A DNA stretch of 64,000 nucleotides from Chryseobacterium aahli (lineage in GTDB: Bacteria; Bacteroidota; Bacteroidia; Flavobacteriales; Weeksellaceae), in contig NZ_JALDNB010000003.1 in NCBI RefSeq assembly GCF_022699665.1, positions 434,001 to 498,000 on the forward strand. Direction: 5' to 3'. Made by a program: the position numbers and the translations under genes. Below the pieces are notes generated by a model. That model saw only the letters and a list, made by a program, of their open reading frames with translations, ran no database searches and had not been told where the DNA came from. This document shows positions 26,239 to 33,227 of this stretch, one piece after another; position 1 is the stretch's first letter; each line of letters starts with the position of its first letter.

Positions 26239-27042
26239 TTACTTATTGATAGTCCTCAATGCTTTTTTCGTGATGTACTTTGTTTCTTTCGTATCACTTT
26301 CTTTTTCCCAACGTTGGCAAAGTTCTTGAACAAATTCGGGTTGGGTTTTACTTGCATCGTTCAACCAATTACCAACGCTATCCTGAACGTATTTTGATTT
26401 ATCGGAATTTAACGGTTCTAAAATTGACAAAGCCAATTCGGGATTTTGTTTTAACTCTTCGATGTGTTCACACCAAACGCCACGAGGTCGGGTTGCTTCG
26501 CTTGCAAAACGTCTTATGTTTTCGTCTTTATGATTTGTCCAGCCTGACAATATTTCGATACTTTTGGTAAGACTTTGAGCAATTTTCGCTCTTACAGCCA
26601 ACCAACTGATTTCCCTTACGCCAAAATGTTTATCCGCTGAAAAGGGCTGGATTTGTTTAAGCATTTCAGTAATGTTCAGCTTTTCATTCTTACCAATGGT
26701 GTAAGTTGCCCAACAACGAACTAAATCGGCATTATGCTTTGATATAATTGCTAAAAATTCTTTGTCATTATTTTGTGTTGCCTGTTCAAATAGTCCTGTT
26801 CCGATAGCTTCGTTTATCGTATTGACGGTTTGTTTTTTCAATTGGTCAATTTTTGATAGAATAGGCTTTAAATAATTTGTTCTTTGATGTTCTACAAGTA
26901 AGTTTTCCAATAAAAGGCGTTGGTCAACAGCCAACCATTCTACGAGATTGGCTGTCTCAATTTCCCCACGATTAAGCTGTACTAAAATATTTGCCGGAAT
27001 ATCCTTTGTGCTTCTTGCTCCTTTTCTTTTTATTTCTGTCAT
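26239..27042 (-). CDS. AlkD-like DNA alkylation repair protein (HEAT repeats)
   Basis: A 267-residue all-helical protein. The C-terminal half has the AlkD-like signatures NIRRFASEATRPRGVWCEHI and YVQDSVGNWLNDASKTQPEF, typical of HEAT-repeat DNA glycosylases or their sequence relatives. Catalytic activity cannot be asserted from sequence. It overlaps the upstream peroxiredoxin gene by 4 nt, so the two are co-transcribed, which suggests a stress-response unit. Confidence 0.8.
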   Translation of the reverse strand: MTEIKRKGARSTKDIPANILVQLNRGEIETANLVEWLAVDQRLLLENLLVEHQRTNYLKPILSKIDQLKKQTVNTINEAIGTGLFEQATQNNDKEFLAIISKHNADLVRCWATYTIGKNEKLNITEMLKQIQPFSADKHFGVREISWLAVRAKIAQSLTKSIEILSGWTNHKDENIRRFASEATRPRGVWCEHIEELKQNPELALSILEPLNSDKSKYVQDSVGNWLNDASKTQPEFVQELCQRWEKESDTKETKYITKKALRTINK

Positions 27043-27677
27043 AATTGCTCAATCAATTCTTTGATATTTATCCTCTTCATATAATTGGTATCAACAAATT
27101 TGTATGTAATGCTACCATTTGTATCTATTACGAAAACGGCAGGCACAGGCAATTCGTTATTATCATTTTCGTTGTATTCTGACAGCTCAATACCTAAACT
27201 ACCATAAGTAGGAATAACATAATCCTGAAGTCCGAATGAAATACCAATCTGTTTAGCCAAAGCATTGTTTTTGTCCGTCAATAATTCAAAATCTAAAATG
27301 TGATTATCCTTTAATTCCTCACTATAATCAGCAGTTTGCGGTGAGATTGCCACAAGTGTTGCTTTTCTGTCGATAATCTGTTTCAGACTGTCTTGCAATG
27401 CTTTCAATTCAAGATTGCAATAAGGACACCAACTGCCACGAAAAAAAGCTACAATCACTTTTCCGTTTTGTAGAAGCTCTTGTAACTTTACGATTTCATT
27501 GTTTGTATTTGGAAGACTAAAATCAGGAAACGTATCGCCTGTGGCGATGCTGTTTTCTTCGATGTTCTTGGTTTTCAAATCCTGAATAGATTTTCCGAAT
27601 ACCTCCAAAACTTCTGTCGGAAGTTGTTTTGCTAAATTTTCATTTAGTTCTTCTATTTGATTTTCTAAATCCTTCAT
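27039..27677 (-). CDS. AhpC/TSA-type peroxiredoxin-like protein
   Basis: A 212-residue thioredoxin-fold protein: a helical N-terminal extension (1-40), then GDTFPDFSLPNTNNE, and the redox motif FFRGSWCPYCNLEL with Cys84 and Cys87, followed by VAISPQTADYSEE and the cis-proline region VIPTYGSLGIE. It likely reduces peroxides or disulfides. It is coupled to the AlkD-like gene and divergent from an HxlR regulator with an operator-like palindrome between. Confidence 0.85.
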   Translation of the reverse strand: MKDLENQIEELNENLAKQLPTEVLEVFGKSIQDLKTKNIEENSIATGDTFPDFSLPNTNNEIVKLQELLQNGKVIVAFFRGSWCPYCNLELKALQDSLKQIIDRKATLVAISPQTADYSEELKDNHILDFELLTDKNNALAKQIGISFGLQDYVIPTYGSLGIELSEYNENDNNELPVPAVFVIDTNGSITYKFVDTNYMKRINIKELIEQL

Positions 27678-27739
27678 ATTAAATTTTTTATTTTTGCAAA
27701 TATGTGTGCTTAAATTGAGGGCTACAATACCGCATACAA

Positions 27740-27756
27740 TTGTCTCTATGAGACAA
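27740..27756. promoter_or_regulatory. Palindromic operator candidate for the HxlR regulator
   Basis: TTGTCTC TAT GAGACAA is a perfect 7-3-7 palindrome 13 nt upstream of the HxlR ATG and inside the divergent HxlR-peroxiredoxin promoter region. HxlR proteins bind such dyads as dimers, so this is the likely autoregulatory and target site. Confidence 0.65.
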
Positions 27757-27769
27757 AAAAGTCAATTTT

Positions 27770-28111
27770 ATGAAAACAAAGGAACGAGCGATAGAAGAAA
27801 AAATTTGCCCGCTGGAAATAGCTGTTAATGCCATTAGCGGAAAATGGAAAATCCCGATTATATGGCGTATAAACGAAGGCGAAAAACGTCCGAGCGAAAT
27901 GTTGCGAGGTATAGCCAAAGTCGACAGACGTGTTTTGAACCAACAATTGAACGAAATGGTTTCAGACGGAATTTTAACCAAACAATCATTTAACGAACTA
28001 CCTCCAAGAGTAGAATATTCACTTACTCCGCTTGGCGAAAAATTAGTAGAGGTGCTTTGGCAATTGAACGATTGGGGGAAAGTGTTATTAAAGCATTCTA
28101 ATGAGGAATAA
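27770..28111 (+). CDS. HxlR-family transcription regulator
   Basis: A 113-residue winged-helix protein with the family hallmarks: KICPLEIAVNAISGKWKIPI near the N-terminus (Cys13, the position used for redox or electrophile sensing in several members), RPSEMLRGIAKVDRRVLNQQ as the recognition region, and PPRVEYSLTPLGEKL as the wing. It is divergent from the peroxiredoxin/AlkD unit, which makes an oxidative or electrophile response likely. Confidence 0.88.
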   Translation: MKTKERAIEEKICPLEIAVNAISGKWKIPIIWRINEGEKRPSEMLRGIAKVDRRVLNQQLNEMVSDGILTKQSFNELPPRVEYSLTPLGEKLVEVLWQLNDWGKVLLKHSNEE

Positions 28112-28225
28112 CAAATAGTCAAAATTTGTTATCAATTGTAGTTTTTATAATTGTTTTTTACTTTCCATTGCTGATGAAATAGTTCTGCTTCTTTTTTATA
28201 AACATCAAATAATTTCATTTAACTA

Positions 28226-28276
28226 ACTTTAAGGAAAAGGCGAACCGATTAAGTCCGCCCTGTCCGTTATTTCCAC
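28226..28276. repeat. Short AAC...GTT-bounded palindromic element
   Basis: Read on the minus strand, AACGGACAGGGCG pairs imperfectly with CGCCTTTTCC and AAAGTTAG through AAC/GTT, GGA/TCC and GGCG/CGCC. This order of short complementary blocks is like a compact attC site. It overlaps the hairpin called as a terminator, and the two readings are alternatives. Confidence 0.35.
28239..28259 (-). terminator. Hairpin terminator candidate after the GNAT at 28267
   Basis: GGCGAAC and GTCCGCC form a 7-bp stem with one wobble and a 7-nt loop. On the minus strand it is followed by TTTTCCTT. It is 7 nt past the GNAT stop. Confidence 0.5.
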
Positions 28277-28713
28277 CAATAGTAATAATTGTGATTGCCG
28301 TCGTACTCAAAACCGCAACGTGGATAGAGCTTGTTGCCTATGTCGTTTGTTTTTTCGGTTTCAAGCATCAAGCCGCAAGCACCTGTTTCATCGCACCATT
28401 GTTTTGCCTGGTCTATCAACGCTACCGAAAGCCCTTTTCCTCTGTAATCTGGGTGAACGAACAAATCGCTCAACAACCATTGTTTTGCCAATTTGATATA
28501 ATGATACAATTTGTACAACTGAACAAATCCGACTGCTTTGTCGCCTGCATACACCACAAAAATATGCGATTGGTCATTGTTTAAGCGTTCCTCTATGAAC
28601 TTTTTGCACTTTTCGTAATCGTCCGCTTGGCGATAAAAAACCCGATAAAGGTTAAATAATTCTGCTGCTGTGTCTAAATCTTTTAGCGCTACTTTTTTAA
28701 TGTTGTACTCCAT
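28267..28713 (-). CDS. GNAT acetyltransferase
   Basis: A 148-residue GNAT protein: LFVHPDYRGKGLSVALIDQA is the acetyl-CoA loop and KTNDIGNKLYPRCGFEYDGN the C-terminal motif, with HNYYYWWK at the end, as is common in this subgroup. The substrate is unknown. It is divergent from a MocR regulator at 28803 with 89 nt between and may be its target. Confidence 0.86.
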   Translation of the reverse strand: MEYNIKKVALKDLDTAAELFNLYRVFYRQADDYEKCKKFIEERLNNDQSHIFVVYAGDKAVGFVQLYKLYHYIKLAKQWLLSDLFVHPDYRGKGLSVALIDQAKQWCDETGACGLMLETEKTNDIGNKLYPRCGFEYDGNHNYYYWWK

Positions 28714-28758
28714 TGTTTTTGATTATTTTGAATGAGATAGCAAAATTATATTTTAACA

Positions 28759-28799
28759 GGACTATCTTTGTAGTCCAATTTAGATATAAAAGGTAGTCC
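28759..28799. promoter_or_regulatory. MocR operator candidate overlapping a -7 box
   Basis: GGACTATCTTTGTAGTCC (28759-28776) is a palindrome whose centre contains the -7 box TATCTTTG (28763-28770). A further direct TAGTCC is at 28794-28799, next to the ATG at 28803. Paired TAGTCC repeats over a promoter fit the repeated half-sites bound by MocR/GntR proteins, so autoregulation is likely. Confidence 0.6.
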
Positions 28800-28802
28800 A
28801 GA

Positions 28803-30254
28803 ATGTTGCCATACGAACACATCATCGTTATAGATAAAGAAAGTAAAATTCCTGTTTACAGGCAGATTGCTGTATCCATCATCAATGCTATCAGAAACGG
28901 CACTTTGAAAGCCGGAACACACCTGCCGGGTAGCCGTGAATTAGCTAAAACGCTGGGTGTACACCGTAAGACGGTCATTGCGGGTTATGAGGAATTGGAT
29001 GCACAGGATTGGATTGTGATTATTCCAAGAAAATACGTGGCTGTTTCGGAACACATTCCGTTACTCAAACCTCAAAAATGGAGCGAACCCAACAACGTAC
29101 TGACAGCCTATGAACATGATTTGGATATACCTTTTAGAATGATAGAAGAGAAAGTATTTGACGAAAATACTGTTTCATATCCCGATATTATTATTGATGA
29201 CGGACATCCTGATGTAAGATTATCGCCAATAGATGATTTATTGAAAACATACCGCTCGCTTACGTCAAAAAAGTACGCAATTAAAAACGCAAATATCGGA
29301 ACTACGCAAGGAACGCTGAAACTTCGGGAGGAGCTGGTTAATTACCTGTCAATAACAAGGGGACTAAACATTTCGGCTGATAATATTTTGATTACTCACG
29401 GGGCACAAATGAGTATTTATTTGTCTGCCCAATTGCTTTTAGGGCGTTCGTCCAATATCATTGTGGGTAAACCTAATTATCCTGTCGCCAACAAAACTTT
29501 TGAAGAAACCGAAGCGACCATTATTGAGGTAAATTTAGATGACAAGGGCATTGATACAGATGCCATTGAAAAGATATGTAAACGGAGAAAGATTGACGTA
29601 GTGTATGTCATTCCGCATCATCATTACCCTACAACCGTAACGCTAAGCGTAGAAAGGCGGGTGAAATTACTGGAACTTTCCAAACAATTTTCGTTTGCCA
29701 TTATCGAAGATGATTACGACTACGATTATCATTATACCTCTTCGCCTTACCTGCCTTTGGCAAGTGGCAATCACAACGGAAACGTGATTTATATTGGCTC
29801 TTTTTCCAAGTTATTAGACCCTGCTTTACGTATTGGTTTTATGGTAGCTCCGAAAAATTTTATTGAACAATGTACGGCTTTCAGAAAAATAATAGACGTG
29901 GGTGGCGATGGATATATGCAGAATGCTTTGGCTACCTTGATAAAAGAGGGCGAATTGAAAAGACATCTGAGAAAAGCCAAGAAAATCTACCACCAACGCA
30001 GAGATTTTTTGGATGCGTTGCTGAAAGAAAAATTAGGAAAGTACGTTTCTTATACGTTGCCAACAGGCGGAATGGCTGTTTGGATAACGCTTAATAAAGG
30101 GTTTTCTGTCGAGCAATTACAATCAAATAAAGCTTTGCAGATAGTCAGATTAGATAACGAACTAAATTCTTTTAGGTTTGGTTTTGCTTCGATGAATGAA
30201 ATAGAATTACAATTGGCCGTAAATGCGATAGAAAAATTGTTAGCGAAAAGTTGA
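28803..30254 (+). CDS. MocR-type GntR/aminotransferase regulator
   Basis: A 483-residue protein: GntR winged helix (about 10-80, GTHLPGSRELAKTLGVHRKT) and a PLP aminotransferase-like domain (about 115-480) with FAIIEDDYDYDYHY for the cofactor aspartate and GSFSKLLDPALRIGFM for the PLP lysine. It differs from the MocR at 21852 in lineage and operator. The divergent GNAT gene at 28267 is the nearest candidate target. Confidence 0.88.
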   Translation: MLPYEHIIVIDKESKIPVYRQIAVSIINAIRNGTLKAGTHLPGSRELAKTLGVHRKTVIAGYEELDAQDWIVIIPRKYVAVSEHIPLLKPQKWSEPNNVLTAYEHDLDIPFRMIEEKVFDENTVSYPDIIIDDGHPDVRLSPIDDLLKTYRSLTSKKYAIKNANIGTTQGTLKLREELVNYLSITRGLNISADNILITHGAQMSIYLSAQLLLGRSSNIIVGKPNYPVANKTFEETEATIIEVNLDDKGIDTDAIEKICKRRKIDVVYVIPHHHYPTTVTLSVERRVKLLELSKQFSFAIIEDDYDYDYHYTSSPYLPLASGNHNGNVIYIGSFSKLLDPALRIGFMVAPKNFIEQCTAFRKIIDVGGDGYMQNALATLIKEGELKRHLRKAKKIYHQRRDFLDALLKEKLGKYVSYTLPTGGMAVWITLNKGFSVEQLQSNKALQIVRLDNELNSFRFGFASMNEIELQLAVNAIEKLLAKS

Positions 30255-30278
30255 TTTTTTGGTAAAATAGCAAATAAT

Positions 30279-30401
30279 GTTTCTCGGCTTGGCGGTGGTG
30301 GGCAAATCGAGCTGAAACTTTCAACTAAAATACAAAATTGAACCGAAGCGCAAAACTTGAGTTATAGACTTTCTTCCTGCTATTCCCAAATCATTGTTAG
30401 C
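30279..30401. repeat. Cassette-boundary element S1
   Basis: The left end GTTTCTCGGCTT (30279) and AAATCGA (30304) match S2 and S3. A central CTAAAATACA (30325) lies 71 nt before the terminal GTTAGC (30396-30401), the same spacing as in S6 and within 1 nt of S5. It sits at the 3' side of the ASCH gene (minus strand). Confidence 0.6.
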
Positions 30402-30415
30402 TGTAGCCAATTTTT

Positions 30416-30967
30416 TTACCAAATAGTTTCAAAATATTCGCATAAAATTTCCATTTCTTCGCTCGGATATTCATTGAATTCTTTCATTTCATTAGTGTAG
30501 TAATCCCAATGTGCTTTTTTCCAATAATCCAATGTTTTATCTCCTTCACCTTCAATGTGAGCGTATTCTGGTGTAATATCTTTAAATCTAACTATTTCTA
30601 CTTTTATTGTCTTTATTATTGCTTTAGGTTCTCCATCCCAATTTGTAACAATAGCAATATCTCCAATTTTTGGAAATGGTTCATTATTTTTCTTAAACCA
30701 CCATACAGATGGTGAGGTAGCTTGTTTAATTTTTTGAACGACTAAGTCGGCACATTCATCAGCCTCTCTTTTATTATCACAAAAGAAAAAAGATTGAGGT
30801 TGCTCAACATTAGTATATTCACTATTGTTTTTTTGAAATTCTTTCCAATATTCTGTCATAGAATTTATGGTTTCATAATTATTTTTGTTACTCGTAATGA
30901 TTGTCTTGTTATTTTGATTGCAAGACATTAAGGTTATTAAAATAAAAGGAATTATTAATTTTGACAC
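30416..30967 (-). CDS. ASCH-domain lipoprotein
   Basis: Started at GTG 30967 the protein is 183 residues: VSKLIIPFILITLMSCNQNN is a lipoprotein signal with cysteine at about residue 16. The longer open frame (to 31084) runs through boundary element S2 and is not credible. The rest is an ASCH domain (SFFFCDNKREADECADLV, PKIGDIAIVTNWDGEPKAII, DKTLDYWKKAHWDYY). ASCH proteins are normally cytoplasmic nucleic-acid-associated or amidohydrolase proteins, so a lipidated form is unusual. Confidence 0.75.
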   Translation of the reverse strand: MSKLIIPFILITLMSCNQNNKTIITSNKNNYETINSMTEYWKEFQKNNSEYTNVEQPQSFFFCDNKREADECADLVVQKIKQATSPSVWWFKKNNEPFPKIGDIAIVTNWDGEPKAIIKTIKVEIVRFKDITPEYAHIEGEGDKTLDYWKKAHWDYYTNEMKEFNEYPSEEMEILCEYFETIW

Positions 30968-30985
30968 AGTTTTTTTTGGGTTACA

Positions 30986-31115
30986 GTTAACGTTTCGGGG
31001 CTTTGTGTTCAGGCGGGAAATCGAAGCGCAAAAGTTGATATTATTACTAAAGTTTAATTGAAATACTACCGTTGAATTTAGCACTCAGCCCGTCTGACGC
31101 AAAACCCTAGTTAGC
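30986..31115. repeat. Cassette-boundary element S2 (best copy)
   Basis: It is bounded by GTTAAC (30986-30991) and GTTAGC (31110-31115). GTTTCGGGGCTT (30992) and GAAATCGA (31016) form the conserved left side; CTAAAG (31047) and CCGTCTGACGCAAAACC (right side) match S5 and S6. GGGCTTTGTG-TTCAGGCGGG and the reverse complement of CCCGTCTGACGCAAAACCC form imperfect arms. A segment CGTTGAATTTAGCACTCA is nearly identical in the inverted orientation to part of S9. Confidence 0.65.
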
Positions 31116-31125
31116 AGATGTTTTT

Positions 31126-31545
31126 CTATTTAATTTCATTCCATTTATATTTTGTAAACAAATATCTGTGACTTGCTTCTTTTAGGTCTGTATCTTTTGG
31201 CGCTGGAATTCCTTGTTGCATTATTGAGTCATTTTCATTTGGAACAAAAACCGGCAGGTCATGTCTTTCTATCAAAACACCTGTCACTTTAGCACTTTTA
31301 GTTTCTTTTTCAGTATAAAATCCGTCGGGCCAACTATGCATTTCGTCCATCCAAATTCGTTGTCCGTTTTCTAATATCAATGCTGCTCCTAGCTTCATAT
31401 TCACTGTTTTGCCAATAAAAGTTACATTCTTTCCAAGGAGTTGTTTTATTTCGTCATTCTTCGGATTATCAGTTTGATTCGTGGTTGAACAAGCAAAAAT
31501 CCAAAATATTTGGAGAAGCAAAAATCCTCTTGTGATATATTTCAT
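31126..31545 (-). CDS. Small lipoprotein of unknown function
   Basis: A 139-residue protein with a lipoprotein signal (LQIFWIFACSTTNQ, cysteine at about residue 19). The remainder (NVTFIGKTVNMKLGAALILE, VTGVLIERHDLPVFVPNEND) reads like a small beta-barrel or OB-like fold, but I recognise no named family. It is a single gene bounded on both sides by GTTAGC-type boundaries (31110 and 31569) with AGAT next to each, which makes it the clearest cassette-like unit in the window. Confidence 0.75.
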   Translation of the reverse strand: MKYITRGFLLLQIFWIFACSTTNQTDNPKNDEIKQLLGKNVTFIGKTVNMKLGAALILENGQRIWMDEMHSWPDGFYTEKETKSAKVTGVLIERHDLPVFVPNENDSIMQQGIPAPKDTDLKEASHRYLFTKYKWNEIK

Positions 31546-31568
31546 TGTACGTTTTTTTTAAAATATCT

Positions 31569-31754
31569 GCTAACACCCAAATATCCGAAAGTTTTTCAAA
31601 ACACACAATATAGATCAACCTATCAACGACTTATGTTTTTTATATTTGCAGACATTCAAAGTACGAAACCTGAATTCAATTGCTATTTTTACTTCATCTG
31701 TGGAACTAATAGCAATTTTTCACTCTTGTTGTCGTAATTCATTATACTTTGTTT
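31569..31754. repeat. R1 repeat, copy B
   Basis: It starts GCTAACACCCAAATATCCG and ends ATTCATTATACTTTGTTTT, like copy A. TATATTTG (31641-31648) is conserved at the same relative place, as are ATTCAAAGTACGAAAC and ACTTCATCTGTGGAAC. The conserved -7 box reads away from the adjacent lipoprotein gene. Confidence 0.5.
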
Positions 31755-31794
31755 TAGAGTTATCTTTAATAAACAACATAGAAATTCAAAAGAA

Positions 31795-31818
31795 AACCCC
31801 GCGACAAAACGCAGGGTT
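31795..31818 (-). terminator. Intrinsic terminator after the GNAT at 31893
   Basis: AACCCCGCG and CGCAGGGTT form a 9-bp stem with one mismatch and a 6-nt loop; on the minus strand it is followed by TTCTTTTG. It is 75 nt past the stop of the GNAT gene. Confidence 0.6.
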
Positions 31819-31892
31819 GATTTTATCCGGATTACTCGGCTCAGATTTTACTATTAAATCTGTCGTAACTAATGACCTTGGCTGTTGATGTG

Positions 31893-32576
31893 TCATTTCT
31901 CCTTTGCAATAAAATTCCAAAAACTGATTTCTTTTCTGGTTTGAAAACCTAGTTTTTCATATAGTTTTATAGCTCCGATATTGGTGTTAGCGACGTGTAA
32001 ATACGGGATTTTTTGTTCGTCGAAAATTTTGTCGCTTGCAAATTTTATCAACTGTTTTGCATAGCCTTTTCCTGTGAAATCGGGGTGTGTAACGATAGCA
32101 CTTAGTTCGGTATATGCATCCATTTTCATTCGTTCGCCAGTTACCGCAACTAGCTTATCATCCTTATAGATGCCAAAATAATTGCCTAAATCTGATGTTT
32201 TGTTTTTAAAATAACCAGGTTGAACCAAATTCACAAGGTTAAATAAATCAGCCTTATGAATTGCTGTTTGAAGTTCAACGATGCGCTCCTTTATTTCCAG
32301 GTCAATTTGTTTATCAAGCACCATCTGGTTGCAAACCAATTCGTTGTTCAGTAGAACTTTATCGTTACTATTTGGTTTGTTGCCCACTACAAAAAAGTTG
32401 TTCGTCAGTGAAGCGTATGCTTCAATTCCGTCTGCGGTTTTGTCTGAATTTAGAAAGCCTCCGAAAGGACAGTAATCGGGATGATAAAACTTGATGCCAT
32501 CAAACTCTACCGCAAAATCTTTATGGGTTTCGTTCAAAGAATGCCAGGTTGGATTGTCTAATTTATTGATTTTCAT
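31893..32576 (-). CDS. GNAT acetyltransferase, long form
   Basis: A 227-residue protein. The N-terminal 90 residues (FDGIKFYHPDYCPFGGFLNS) are outside the core fold; the C-terminal half is a clear GNAT domain with AIVTHPDFTGKGYAKQLIKF as the acetyl-CoA loop and GAIKLYEKLGFQTRKEISFW at the end. The two-part form is common in Bacteroidota. The substrate is unknown. Confidence 0.85.
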   Translation of the reverse strand: MKINKLDNPTWHSLNETHKDFAVEFDGIKFYHPDYCPFGGFLNSDKTADGIEAYASLTNNFFVVGNKPNSNDKVLLNNELVCNQMVLDKQIDLEIKERIVELQTAIHKADLFNLVNLVQPGYFKNKTSDLGNYFGIYKDDKLVAVTGERMKMDAYTELSAIVTHPDFTGKGYAKQLIKFASDKIFDEQKIPYLHVANTNIGAIKLYEKLGFQTRKEISFWNFIAKEK

Positions 32577-32657
32577 TTTTTTATTCTTCTATTTGATAGG
32601 TCGAAATCTGGAAAGAAAATAAGTTGTTACTAATCTTTGCTAATATTATTATTATTA

Positions 32658-33167
32658 TTATATGTTTTGTCCCTTTTTCCATTTGCGAATTCTTCCTCTT
32701 GCATTGGTGTAAGGGGAAGCCGTATTGAATTGTATCATTCTTCCCAAAGTCCATTTTTCGTACCAGCTTACTTCGTAAAGTTCCTTATTCGATTTGTTTT
32801 CTATCAATTTTAAAATCTCTTCAACGGTTTTGTTCAATTTTTCAGTTAAAATATTGAAGTCATCATCTTTATAATCTGCATAGAATTTCTGGGCAAGTTT
32901 TCCAAGTTCGTTCCATTTGTAACCCATTTCAGGGAAATCAACAGCTTCTTTATTATCTTTCTTTTTGTTCCATTTCAAAACCAATTCTCCCCAACCGACA
33001 AGATAAGCCACCAAATTATTGATGCTCATTAATGTTCCTTTAGAATGCCCTTCCAATTCTTGAAAGCTGGTCATATCGTAAGGAATTGTAGATAATTCTT
33101 TATTTAATTTGGAAAAATTCTCAACAATCGTTTTTTGTAATTCTTCTTTATTGATTGGAACAGCCAT
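32658..33167 (-). CDS. ClbS/DfsB-family four-helix protein
   Basis: From the ATG at 33167 (MAVPINKEELQKTIVENFSK) the protein is 169 residues and matches ClbS/DfsB: MTSFQELEGHSKGTLMSINN, LVAYLVGWGELVLKW and YEVSWYEKWTLGRMIQFNTA. ClbS itself protects against colibactin; most relatives have no known substrate. Five TAA triplets in a row end the gene (an ATT/TAA microsatellite at about 32643-32660). Confidence 0.82.
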   Translation of the reverse strand: MAVPINKEELQKTIVENFSKLNKELSTIPYDMTSFQELEGHSKGTLMSINNLVAYLVGWGELVLKWNKKKDNKEAVDFPEMGYKWNELGKLAQKFYADYKDDDFNILTEKLNKTVEEILKLIENKSNKELYEVSWYEKWTLGRMIQFNTASPYTNARGRIRKWKKGQNI

Positions 33168-33227
33168 TTTTATAATTCTATTGGATAAATTTGCGATTGC
33201 TCTATTCAACATCCAAAATTAAACTTT

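Larger units (their letters stand above)
31546..31892. other. 347-nt gap: R1 repeat copy B and a terminator
   Basis: It contains R1B (31569-31754) and the hairpin at 31795-31818. Between these and the GNAT stop, TCAGATTTTACTATTAAATC is a weak palindrome. No coding sequence is evident. Confidence 0.55.

Noticed and set aside
27688..28122. Open frame of 144 codons opposite the HxlR gene
   Set aside because: HxlR on the plus strand has its full set of family motifs and an operator; the minus frame is low-complexity Ser/Phe-rich.
28131..28220. Frame MKLFDVYKKEAELFHQQWKV after the HxlR gene (minus strand, 28 codons)
   Set aside because: It has a start and a protein-like composition, but is very short and convergent with HxlR; it may be a gene stub, but there is not enough to call it.
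24300..31800. CRISPR array
   Set aside because: The repeats here (R1, S elements) are long, imperfect, widely spaced and alternate with genes. There are no short direct repeats with regular spacers and no cas genes in the window.
32640..32660. ATT/TAA microsatellite as a phase-variation switch
   Set aside because: The repeat begins at the stop codon of the ClbS/DfsB gene and only multiplies stop triplets, so a change in copy number would not alter the protein.
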